Shown here one piece after another: positions 51,458-58,417 of a stretch of DNA of 64,000 bases. A program made the translations under genes and the position numbers. Below the pieces are notes generated by a model that saw only the letters and a list, made by a program, of their open reading frames with translations, searched no databases and was not told the DNA's origin. This DNA comes from Sphingobacterium hotanense (GTDB lineage Bacteria > Bacteroidota > Bacteroidia > Sphingobacteriales > Sphingobacteriaceae), in NCBI RefSeq assembly GCF_008274825.1, contig NZ_CP030848.1:682001-746000 (forward strand). Direction: 5' to 3'. Numbering within the stretch: position 1 is the stretch's first letter; every line of letters begins with the position of its first letter.

Positions 51458-52045
51458 TTAGATACAGAAGGACAACAATGAAAGAAGTAAGCTATACATT
51501 TTAGGACCCAATTCTTGCTGCAGGAATCGCATCGCCTTCGCCATATGGTCCTTAACCGTTCCGATACTCACGTCGTGTAGCTTGGCCGCTTCCTCATAAG
51601 ACTTGCCTTGAAATTTGCAGAGCATAAATATCGCTTTTCTTTTCTCCGGTAACCGGTCGATCGCAGAGTACAGTTGTTCCATCAGGGACCTTGTCGAATC
51701 GTCTGCTTCCTCGAGTTCGTAGAAAAGTGTGGCCTGCATCAACAATGCCTGCTTGATCGCTTCATTGGTGGATGCTTCCCGGTAATAATCGACGACTAGA
51801 TTTCGCGCAATGCGATGTAGCAAGGGCCATATACCGCTCTCGCTAAGAATATTCTTGCGGTAAAACCAAATTCGAATAAAAGCAGTCTGATGTATTTCTA
51901 GAATAATATCCTGATCGGGCAACAAGCTGTCTAAACGCTGTAGCAAGATAGGAGAGTACATTTCATACAGCTTCGTAAAAGCTCTTTGATCGCCTGCTCT
52001 TAGCTGCAAAATCAATGGGTGGTCTACTAGATTGCTGTCTTTCAA
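51458..52045 (-). CDS. ECF-type sigma factor of a former FecIR-like locus
   Basis: The 195-residue sigma factor has region 2 (LYEMYSPILLQRLDSLLPDQDIILEIHQTAFIRIW and LLHRIARNLVVDYYREA) and region 4 (DRLPEKRKAIFMLCKFQGKSYEEAAKLHDVSIGTVKDHMAKAMRFL), followed by a hydrophobic C-terminal tail (YSLLLSLLSFCI), a known trait of Bacteroidota ECF factors paired with FecR. The start codon is TTG at 52045: the in-frame stop is four codons upstream and no ATG lies before region 2. With its FecR truncated and no SusC present, it may be orphaned or deregulated. Confidence 0.9.
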   Translation of the reverse strand: MKDSNLVDHPLILQLRAGDQRAFTKLYEMYSPILLQRLDSLLPDQDIILEIHQTAFIRIWFYRKNILSESGIWPLLHRIARNLVVDYYREASTNEAIKQALLMQATLFYELEEADDSTRSLMEQLYSAIDRLPEKRKAIFMLCKFQGKSYEEAAKLHDVSIGTVKDHMAKAMRFLQQELGPKMYSLLLSLLSFCI

Positions 52046-52073
52046 TATTATATCTTATTTTATTTAATTGTTA

Positions 52074-52081
52074 CAAAAATA
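52074..52081 (-). promoter_or_regulatory. -7 element of the ECF sigma gene
   Basis: TATTTTTG on the minus strand matches TAnnTTTG, 28 nt before the TTG start at 52045. The context is AT-rich, so confidence is moderate. Confidence 0.42.
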
Positions 52082-52128
52082 TAATATTTGGATAATTATA
52101 ATAGGGTTAACTAAAATCTTAACAAAAA

Positions 52129-52162
52129 GAAAACGGTTAGTCAACTTTGACTAACCGTTTTC
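52129..52162 (-). terminator. Terminator after the HD-domain gene
   Basis: A perfect 15-bp stem (GAAAACGGTTAGTCA / TGACTAACCGTTTTC) with an ACTT loop has A/T runs on both sides. It lies 40 nt beyond the HD gene stop. Confidence 0.9.
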
Positions 52163-52201
52163 TTTTACTTAAAAGTATCTTTTAATGAAGGAATGCGTTG
52201 T

Positions 52202-52870
52202 TTATTGATCGCCTTTCCATTCGCCATAAAATTGTTCCAAAAATCCTTCCATGTAATCATGGCGTTTCTCAGCAATCGCTTTTGCGGTCGGTGTATTCAT
52301 CTTATCTTTCAACAGCAACAATTTCTCGTAGAAGTGATTGATGGTCGGTGCTGTCGTTTTCTTATACGACTCCTTGTCTTGATTTAATTGTGCGGGAATA
52401 TTCGGATTATAGATTTCTCGGTTCTTAAATCCACCATAGGTAAATGCTCGTGCAATCCCGATCGCTCCAATAGCATCCAATCGGTCTGCATCCTGCACAA
52501 CCTCTAATTCCTTGGAATGAAATGTCACTTCACCCAGAGACGCTTTGAACGACATATTCAGGATAATGTGCTGCACATGTTCAATGATTTCCTGCTCGAC
52601 CCCAATGGAATGAAGGAATTCTCCAGCCACCCGCGGACCAATAGTTTCATCGCCATCATGGAATTTGCTATCCGCAATATCATGCAACAAAGCCGTCAAC
52701 TCGCAGACTAAGGGATCTGCTTTTTCGTGTTGCAGAATATGCTTGGTATTGTTCCATACACGTTGAATATGCCACCAATCGTGACCCGATTCGGCATCTT
52801 TCAATGTGTCCTGAACAAAAGAGACTGTCAGGTCGAGAATTTCGTCCTTACTTTTCTTTTGTTCCTTCAT
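52202..52870 (-). CDS. HD-domain phosphohydrolase
   Basis: The 222-residue cytosolic protein is a YedJ-like HD hydrolase. The metal-binding residues are visible in order: His in DAESGHDWWHIQRVW, the HD doublet in LTALLHDIADSKFHDGDE, and Asp in VVQDADRLDAIGAIGIAR. The following AFTYGGFKNR and NHFYEKLLLLKDKMNTPTAKAIAEKRHDYMEGFL are typical of this subgroup. Members hydrolyse phosphoester bonds of nucleotides or related compounds; the substrate is unknown. The start overlaps the end of the upstream RNA methyltransferase gene by 23 bp, so the two are an operon. Confidence 0.9.
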   Translation of the reverse strand: MKEQKKSKDEILDLTVSFVQDTLKDAESGHDWWHIQRVWNNTKHILQHEKADPLVCELTALLHDIADSKFHDGDETIGPRVAGEFLHSIGVEQEIIEHVQHIILNMSFKASLGEVTFHSKELEVVQDADRLDAIGAIGIARAFTYGGFKNREIYNPNIPAQLNQDKESYKKTTAPTINHFYEKLLLLKDKMNTPTAKAIAEKRHDYMEGFLEQFYGEWKGDQ

Positions 52871-54011
52871 AGAGCTCGTATTGTAACAAACGACAGTCTA
52901 ATTTACCATTGAAGAATTCGAATCTTCTAGACGCACGTAAGCCGATTTTCTTCGCTAAATCCGGGTTCCCCGTAAACACATAACCGCGGTATCCTTTGCA
53001 ATCCTGCTTCAAAAAGTCGCCCATGCGCTTGTAGGTAAGCTCCAATTTGCTATGCACGCCCAATCGTTCGCCATATTCCGGGTTGAACATGATAACGCCA
53101 TCACCCACCGGAATTGTAGTTTCAGCAAAATCACAAACTTCAAATTCAATCAAATGCTCTACACCAGCGGTCCGGGCATTTGATTTTGATATTTCAATCG
53201 CATCGGCCGAAATATCAGAAGCAATGATATGGGGTAAGTTCTGTTTATCGGTTATTTCTTTGAGGATACGACGTTCCTCAAAGAAAACCTCCTCGTTGTA
53301 GCCTATAAAATGCATGAATGAGTAATTCATACGCTGCAATCCGGGTTTACGATTCTGCGCAATCAAGGCTGCTTCAATCGCCAATGTTCCTGAACCACAC
53401 ATCGGGTTTACAAATGGTGATTTCCCATCCCATTGCGTGGCAAGGATGGTAGCCGTTGCTAAAGCTTCCAGCATCGGTGCCTTCCCTGGATGCTTACGGT
53501 AGCCATGCTTCGCTAAGGTTTCACCGGAAGTATCTAAAAAGATTTCCGCGCGGTCTTCCATCCAGTGCAGATGGATAACAGCCTTTGATAGGTCTGGCCC
53601 CGTATTCGGACGCAATCCTTTTTTATCTTTTATGCGATCCACAATCGCATCTTTTACCTTGACATTGGCAAATAATGGCGTGGTGATCGTTTCATTATGT
53701 ACATTGGATGTTACGGAAAAGTAGCCATCAAACGGGATGATATCTTCCCAGCTGATCCCCAATAATTGCTTATATAGTTCGTTGGCATCACTCGCCTTGA
53801 ACGATTTAATTTCATACAATACCTGGCTGGCTGTGCGCAGGTTTAAATTTAACTTGATACACTCATTTACAGAGGCTTTCACCTCGACGCCGGTGTTGAA
53901 TGCACGCTTAATTTCGAATCCTAAATCTTTCACTTCTTGCTCCAGATAAGGAGATAAGCGACGGTTGCAGGTAATGATAACCTTGCTTTGGGTGTTGAAA
54001 ACTTCTGCCAT
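52848..54011 (-). CDS. THUMP-domain 23S rRNA-type guanine N2-methyltransferase (RlmL/YpsC-like)
   Basis: The 387-residue protein joins an N-terminal THUMP RNA-binding domain (about 45-160, NLNLRTASQVLYEIKSFKASDANELYKQL) to a Rossmann-fold SAM methyltransferase. The SAM site is in KSPFVNPMCGSGTLAIEAALIAQNRKPG, and the catalytic motif for N2-guanine methylation appears as VIMFNPEYGERLG, with NPEY where relatives have NPPY. YpsC/RlmL enzymes modify 23S rRNA (m2G2445 in E. coli). A TAACTTTG -7 element lies 7 nt before the ATG, so the leader is extremely short. The HD-hydrolase gene overlaps its 3' end. Confidence 0.92.
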   Translation of the reverse strand: MAEVFNTQSKVIITCNRRLSPYLEQEVKDLGFEIKRAFNTGVEVKASVNECIKLNLNLRTASQVLYEIKSFKASDANELYKQLLGISWEDIIPFDGYFSVTSNVHNETITTPLFANVKVKDAIVDRIKDKKGLRPNTGPDLSKAVIHLHWMEDRAEIFLDTSGETLAKHGYRKHPGKAPMLEALATATILATQWDGKSPFVNPMCGSGTLAIEAALIAQNRKPGLQRMNYSFMHFIGYNEEVFFEERRILKEITDKQNLPHIIASDISADAIEISKSNARTAGVEHLIEFEVCDFAETTIPVGDGVIMFNPEYGERLGVHSKLELTYKRMGDFLKQDCKGYRGYVFTGNPDLAKKIGLRASRRFEFFNGKLDCRLLQYELYEGTKEK

Positions 54012-54018
54012 ATTTCTG

Positions 54019-54026
54019 CAAAGTTA
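54019..54026 (-). promoter_or_regulatory. -7 element of the THUMP methyltransferase operon
   Basis: TAACTTTG on the minus strand is followed by CAGAAAT and the ATG at 54011, implying a leader of only a few bases. Confidence 0.52.
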
Positions 54027-54076
54027 CTTATTCTCTTAGCAAAAATTGTTTAATTTTACGGTTTAATAGTTTAGTT

Positions 54077-54451
54077 ATGGAAATAAGAGGAAAAGTACAT
54101 GAAGTAGGCGCGACACAACAAGTTACAGAATCTTTCAAAAAGAGAGATATGATTGTTGCATACGCTGAAAACCCACAATTTGTAGAATACATCCGCTTTG
54201 AGGCAACTCAAGATCGCGTTAATATATTTGATAACCTTGCAGTAGGTGAAGATGTAGAAGTATCTTTCAACCTTCGTGGTCGTCCTTGGACGAACAAAGA
54301 AGGGGTTACAACTTACTTCAACTCTTTAGTAGCTTGGCGTGTTACCAAATTGGCAAACACTGCAGCATCTGCACCGGCACCGGGTTATGCTGATATGCCT
54401 CCGGTAGATATTTCTTCGAGCGGCGCTGATGATGACGACTTACCTTTCTAA
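54077..54451 (+). CDS. DUF3127 domain protein (single-strand-binding-like)
   Basis: The 124-residue protein consists of an OB-fold-like DUF3127 domain (about 1-90, MEIRGKVHEVGATQQVTESFKKRDMIV, FIRFEATQDRV-type strand here spelled YIRFEATQDRV, and VSFNLRGRPWTNKEGVTTYFNSLVAWRV). A flexible tail ends in DDDDLPF, closely like the acidic DDDIPF tip that SSB proteins use to recruit partners. Bacteroidota carry this family widely; nucleic-acid binding is inferred from the fold and tail. It is divergent from the THUMP methyltransferase gene, with 65 bp between them. Confidence 0.88.
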   Translation: MEIRGKVHEVGATQQVTESFKKRDMIVAYAENPQFVEYIRFEATQDRVNIFDNLAVGEDVEVSFNLRGRPWTNKEGVTTYFNSLVAWRVTKLANTAASAPAPGYADMPPVDISSSGADDDDLPF

Positions 54452-54472
54452 TTAGAAAGAAAAGATAATAGC

Positions 54473-54504
54473 AAAGGGGACTCCGAACGGGATCCCCTTT
54501 TTTG
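54473..54504. terminator. Bidirectional terminator, DUF3127 gene and ompW
   Basis: AAAGGGGA and TCCCCTTT flank a GC-rich centre, followed by a T-run, 21 nt after the DUF3127 stop. It may also serve the converging OmpW gene. Confidence 0.78.
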
Positions 54505-54568
54505 GGTAAAAAAACTCCGGTTTCAGCAGAGAGCAAGCTTAGACCGGAGCGCTTTTGATAATATGCTA

Positions 54569-55237
54569 CTAGAATTTATATCCAATACCAACTCCCACTA
54601 AGAATGGATTGATGTCTACTGTTGCCGGAATGGCTAAACCAGCAGCTAAGTTTGAAGCATCTACGTCAACATCTGTTTTCAAGAAGATGTATTTAGCATC
54701 CACGTTAAGGAAGAATTTATCTGTAATGTTAATGTCAGTACCGATCTGTGTAGCAAATCCAAATTTGTTTTTGTAGTCTACACCTTTTACTGTGGCACCT
54801 TCATCTACATTATAGAATATTGTATAGTTCACACCCACACCAACGTACGGTTTAACCAATTTTCCAGGATAGAAATGGTATTGCGCTGTCAATGTTGGAG
54901 GAAGTAACCAAACAGAACCTAAATCAACCTCTGCTGATGACGCACCACCAATTGCAGTTAAGTTTGATCCTGTTGTATTAACATTGTGTTTTGTTGTTCC
55001 TAAGATCAATTCTGCCGCAATGTTCTTTGTAAAGAAATACGTAAAATCTAGCTCTGGAATAAATTTAGTGTTGATGTCAACATCACCACCGATTGTTGCG
55101 ATTTCAGCAGATGGCGTAGGAATAACGGCAACCCCACGTAAGCGTACCTGCCACTTGTTAAAATCTGTTGTTTGGGCTTGTGTAAAGCTCATGCCTACTG
55201 CAAATAGGCCGGCAATAGTTAATAATAGTTTTTTCAT
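54569..55237 (-). CDS. OmpW family outer-membrane protein
   Basis: The 222-residue protein has a signal peptide (cleavage near FTQAQ, residue 22) and an eight-stranded barrel of the OmpW type. It begins KWQVRLRGVAVIPTPSAEIATIGGDVDI and contains IPELDFTYFFTKNIAAELILGTTKHNV, WLLPPTLTAQYHFYPGKLVKPYVGVGVNYTIFYN and the final INPFLVGVGIGYKF with terminal Phe. OmpW proteins form narrow hydrophobic channels for small molecules. It is monocistronic, with a TATATTTG -7 element 24 nt upstream of the ATG. Confidence 0.92.
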   Translation of the reverse strand: MKKLLLTIAGLFAVGMSFTQAQTTDFNKWQVRLRGVAVIPTPSAEIATIGGDVDINTKFIPELDFTYFFTKNIAAELILGTTKHNVNTTGSNLTAIGGASSAEVDLGSVWLLPPTLTAQYHFYPGKLVKPYVGVGVNYTIFYNVDEGATVKGVDYKNKFGFATQIGTDINITDKFFLNVDAKYIFLKTDVDVDASNLAAGLAIPATVDINPFLVGVGIGYKF

Positions 55238-55260
55238 TGCAATAACGATTTGTTATACCA

Positions 55261-55268
55261 CAAATATA
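55261..55268 (-). promoter_or_regulatory. -7 element of the ompW promoter
   Basis: TATATTTG on the minus strand matches TAnnTTTG, with a normal-length leader of about 20 nt to the ATG at 55237. Confidence 0.55.
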
Positions 55269-55379
55269 TTGTCAGATAAACCCAAAATAAATGATGAATA
55301 TCAGGATAGTAAGTAAATAATGTAATAGTTAAACAATTTTGAACTAATTAACTTTATACTATTTGTTTTTGGAAGTATT

Positions 55380-55414
55380 TAGAAGTTAGTAGTTAGTATT
55401 TAGACCTATGGCGG
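55380..55414 (+). repeat. Heptamer array, left arm of the 55.4-55.8 kb island
   Basis: Units: TAGAAGT, TAGTAGT, TAGTATT, TAGACCT, ATGGCGG. The end TAGACCTATGGCGG matches the boundary of the 47.3 kb island at 13 of 14 positions. Confidence 0.88.
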
Positions 55415-55466
55415 CCTGCCTTTTTTTAGACGTTTGGGTTTGGAAAAGGGAATTTTGTTTTGAATA

Positions 55467-55600
55467 CCAGGAAAGGAAGGATGCAAGGATTGACAGGATC
55501 GGGCACAGTTTATTTGAAAGGGTATTGTCTTGAACCAGGAAAGGAAGGATTTTAGGATTAGCAGGATCCTGTAATTCTTTTCATCCTTCCTTTCCTGGTT
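55467..55600. repeat. AGGAAAGGAAGG composite repeats, two direct copies and one inverted copy
   Basis: Copy A (55467-55503) reads CCAGGAAAGGAAGGATGCAA then GGATTGACAGGATCGGG. Copy B (55535-55569) reads CCAGGAAAGGAAGGATTTTA then GGATTAGCAGGATCC. An inverted copy ATCCTTCCTTTCCTGGTT ends at 55600. Outside them, GGGAATTTTGTTTTGAA (about 55449-55465) faces TTCAAAACAAATTTCCC (about 55651-55667), so the whole core is a large imperfect inverted repeat. No gene is present between 55238 and 55837. Confidence 0.88.
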
Positions 55601-55686
55601 GAAAGACAACACGCCAGAATCGCCAATCCTTAAACCCCACCTTTCTTCCGTTCAAAACAAATTTCCCTTTCTACTTCGAAAGCCAA

Positions 55687-55721
55687 TACTCTAATGTCTT
55701 ATATCTAATGTCTAAAATCTA
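55687..55721 (-). repeat. Heptamer array, right arm of the 55.4-55.8 kb island
   Basis: On the minus strand: TAGATTT, TAGACAT, TAGATAT, AAGACAT, TAGAGTA. The middle units repeat the order seen after the DUF2459 gene. Confidence 0.9.
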
Positions 55722-55757
55722 ACTGCAACTACTCAAAACCATTGCTCTTCCCTTTCA

Positions 55758-55821
55758 AACCCAATACAAAGCCCAATCAAATCCGCTCGAGAGCGGGTTT
55801 GATTGGGCTTTGTATTGGGTT
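55758..55821. repeat. 31-bp GGGTTTGATTGGGC palindrome
   Basis: Bases 55758-55788 pair with 55791-55821 over 31 positions with one difference (a G-U pair in RNA), leaving a 2-nt centre. It is 16 nt beyond the stop of the GDYXXLXY gene on the minus strand. No T-tract follows on either strand. Stem length and sequence (GAGCGGGTTTGA) tie it to the palindromes at 23007 and 47435. Confidence 0.92.
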
Positions 55822-55837
55822 AACTTAAGCTTTGACT

Positions 55838-56332
55838 TTACTTAGATTTTATCTCTCTTTTATCTTCGTCGTACAAGCCAATTAGTAAGCTGTTTCCATT
55901 GTCATCGACTTTTAGGGCACCGTATTTAGCTTTTTCGAAACGTTCGCCTGTTCCTTCTTGGAAGAAGAAGGATTCCGCTCCGATATTTACGCGCCATTGT
56001 GTTGGGTTGGTGTAGGCGATCAACACTTCTCCGGGTGCTAATGGGGCCTTTTCGGCTTGGAATCTTTGTAATTCGCCTACCTGATGGTTATCTAATTTAA
56101 GGACTGCATACCCTCTACGAGGGATGCTGTCGGGCTGTACATTGCTGTTCAGTTTATAGTTGAGCATCATGTAATCGCCCTGCATCAGCGATCGAGGGTC
56201 TACGGGCGCTAATTCCAACAGCACTAATTTCCCTTCTTTGAGGGTATCTTCTTTTTGCGCAATGCTATAGTTGAAGTAAGCCAACAATAATAGTAAGTTG
56301 ACAACGATGAGTATGATGCTAATTTTCTTCAT
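55838..56332 (-). CDS. GDYXXLXY domain protein
   Basis: The 164-residue protein has one N-terminal membrane segment (ISIILIVVNLLLLLAYFNYSIA) and a periplasmic domain with the signature LMQGDYMMLNYKL (about residues 51-63). It ends NSLLIGLYDEDKREIKSK. In many bacteria this family is encoded after DUF2157 and DUF4401 membrane proteins, as here: its start overlaps the DUF4401 gene by 14 bp. The three probably form one membrane assembly of unknown function. Confidence 0.9.
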   Translation of the reverse strand: MKKISIILIVVNLLLLLAYFNYSIAQKEDTLKEGKLVLLELAPVDPRSLMQGDYMMLNYKLNSNVQPDSIPRRGYAVLKLDNHQVGELQRFQAEKAPLAPGEVLIAYTNPTQWRVNIGAESFFFQEGTGERFEKAKYGALKVDDNGNSLLIGLYDEDKREIKSK

Positions 56333-57386
56333 GACGACTTAATTTAAGGCTCACAAAATATAGAATGATAAAGAATGCTCCGGAGATCATCATAGCGATT
56401 GATTTGTTGAGCAAGGAAATCTCCAGATCGGAATAGAACCTGGAAACTGCATAGAGCAGAAGTAAAATGCCTAGTACAAATCCGGTCTTATAATTTGCCA
56501 AGAAGCTGACTAAGATCAAAAATATAGCGCCGGAAATGGCAGGAGCAAATAGGGTTGGCAGCAGGCAGCATAAACAAAGCAAATACAATAAGACTATTGT
56601 TCGCTTGTTACTGATGGCCAATTTCTCGAAAACATAATGCAGCGCAACAAAACAGAGTACGATAAAGGATAGCGAACTTGACAACGCATAATAGTTTGTA
56701 AGGATAAATTTCTGATCTAGCGTTAGGTAAATAAGCCCGATGATTAAGCAAAAAGTTAGTGCCGTGCGGATGGGATTGTATCGAATGGAAAAGAAGTCTC
56801 TTTTACTGATGATGCGGGCTTCTTTGATATACAGGTAAGCTAAAACTAAGCCCAGCGCAGGGACATAGAAATAGGACAGGTTATCCCAGTCTGCTTGGTT
56901 GAGTGCCGCGAGCAAGGTTCCGCAGGCAATCAGGACCAATATGAAGGTCATGATGTAGTTTCGTACGAAGTTGATACTGACGGTCGCGAGGATACAGATG
57001 ATTAGCAATGCTGATTCGTCTGACAGGCGGTAATCTTCTAATGCAAGACCTATCAGTGTAAAGCCAAGAATAAGACCCGATACCGCAATGGTATCCAATA
57101 GCAGCATTTTAGTCTTTCGGCTAAAGAAGATTGATCCCGTAAGAAAGATCAGACCGAAGATCAGTTGCGTGATTCTGTTCTCCAAAATTCCAAAAGTGAA
57201 TAGGAATCCGGTGAATGTGGAGCTTGCCATAAGCCCACCGAAAATAGATAGGATCTTGATTGGGAGACTTTGTGTCTCATCACGTTCCTGGAATTCGGTT
57301 TCTATTGCTTGCCGATCGAAACTGTGCGCTGCCTCCGACCATCCAAGGTTTTGTGTTAGTTCGTCGAAATTTAATCTACTTTTCAT
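56319..57386 (-). CDS. DUF4401 polytopic membrane protein
   Basis: The 355-residue protein has about 10 hydrophobic helices after a short cytosolic N-terminal segment (NFDELTQNLGWSEAAHSFDRQAIETEFQERDE). Helices include ILSIFGGLMASSTFTGFLFTFGI and MLLLDTIAVSGLILGFTLIGLALE. The family has no known activity. It overlaps the upstream DUF2157 gene by 4 bp (ATGA) and the downstream GDYXXLXY gene by 14 bp, so translation of the three is coupled. Confidence 0.88.
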   Translation of the reverse strand: MKSRLNFDELTQNLGWSEAAHSFDRQAIETEFQERDETQSLPIKILSIFGGLMASSTFTGFLFTFGILENRITQLIFGLIFLTGSIFFSRKTKMLLLDTIAVSGLILGFTLIGLALEDYRLSDESALLIICILATVSINFVRNYIMTFILVLIACGTLLAALNQADWDNLSYFYVPALGLVLAYLYIKEARIISKRDFFSIRYNPIRTALTFCLIIGLIYLTLDQKFILTNYYALSSSLSFIVLCFVALHYVFEKLAISNKRTIVLLYLLCLCCLLPTLFAPAISGAIFLILVSFLANYKTGFVLGILLLLYAVSRFYSDLEISLLNKSIAMMISGAFFIILYFVSLKLSRHEEN

Positions 57387-58330
57387 GACGATTCTTTTTT
57401 TAACATGTGTATTAAATTGTAGACCACCAAACTGATGCTTGCGATAATAAATAAACTGACGAATAGATAGGAATCTTTCCAGTTGCTGATTTCTAGAATC
57501 AAGCCTGTCAGTATGATGATGATGCTGAGTGGTATGGCGGATAAGTAGAAGATACTTCGCTGCTTAATTCCGTAGCCAATTCCTAGTCCATAAAAGGCGA
57601 TCGTTAGTAGAGGTAAATATGGGAAATCTGCCTTCGAGGCGAAGATGTAGACTAAATTCCCAATCGTTGCAAAGGTAAGTGCCGCTAAAGCGACAATATT
57701 GGTGAAATATGTTGGGATACTTACACCTTTCCAAGAATGATTGATCAAATGTGATGCAACTAGCGGAATCAGGTTGAGAACAAACAAGATGGTAAAGTTC
57801 AATCCTTCGTCCCAATGCCTTGTCACTTGTGTCGTATACAGGATAAAGGTGGTATTGACCAATCCTAGGAACAGTATCCAGAGGGGTGGAAAATTGCTGA
57901 TCAACACCCAAATGCCGATAAATAATGTCCATGCAAGGAAAAAGTCGTAGGCATCTGCTCCGGTCTGATAGATTTGCCCGAACACGGAAAACATGACGCC
58001 GACCAATAGGGAAGCCCCTGTCAGTAATATTTTGCGTGTGTTAGGTGTGAGTTTTGGCAATAAGGCGATTACGCAGACAACGATAACTAGCATTTGTACG
58101 AGGCCAAGTTTGGCGAATTTGTCTAGTTCGTCCCAATTGTAAGCAAAGAAGAAGATAACGCCTGCAGCAAAAAAGCCAATGCCTAACGCTAGTAATGCAT
58201 ATTTTAGAAAATTAGACCAATCGTTTCTTTGGTTGAATACTTCGGTTTTTAATGCCTTTTCAATTTGCGTTTCTGATAGATCGCTATGTTTTGCAAGGAT
58301 ATGTATATCCTCGCGTTTAATGCTCTTCAT
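57383..58330 (-). CDS. DUF2157 polytopic membrane protein
   Basis: The 315-residue protein starts with a cytosolic helical domain (REDIHILAKHSDLSETQIEKALKTEVF) typical of DUF2157. About eight to nine transmembrane helices follow (LLALGIGFFAAGVIFFFAYNWDELDKFAKLGLVQ, ILLTGASLLVGVMFSVFGQIYQTGADAYDFFLAW). It is the first gene of the DUF2157/DUF4401/GDYXXLXY operon. The function is unknown; the set occurs across many bacterial phyla as a unit. Confidence 0.9.
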   Translation of the reverse strand: MKSIKREDIHILAKHSDLSETQIEKALKTEVFNQRNDWSNFLKYALLALGIGFFAAGVIFFFAYNWDELDKFAKLGLVQMLVIVVCVIALLPKLTPNTRKILLTGASLLVGVMFSVFGQIYQTGADAYDFFLAWTLFIGIWVLISNFPPLWILFLGLVNTTFILYTTQVTRHWDEGLNFTILFVLNLIPLVASHLINHSWKGVSIPTYFTNIVALAALTFATIGNLVYIFASKADFPYLPLLTIAFYGLGIGYGIKQRSIFYLSAIPLSIIIILTGLILEISNWKDSYLFVSLFIIASISLVVYNLIHMLKKESS

Positions 58331-58376
58331 GAGAGGGGGATTTAATAGGTTAAGTTACCAAAATTATTTAAACAAC

Positions 58377-58405
58377 CCGCAGCCTCGACAAGCAAGGACT
58401 GCGGG
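58377..58405 (-). terminator. Hairpin after the YiaA-like gene
   Basis: CCCGCAG and CTGCGGG form a 7-bp stem around a 15-nt loop; on the minus strand a short T-rich run (TTGTTTAAAT) follows. It lies 13-41 nt beyond the stop at 58418. Confidence 0.6.
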
Positions 58406-58417
58406 GAAACCGCTAAG

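Noticed and set aside
55758..55821. Long palindrome as the terminator of the GDYXXLXY operon
   Set aside because: It could slow transcription, but there is no T-tract on either strand and it belongs with two other palindromes not placed at gene ends.
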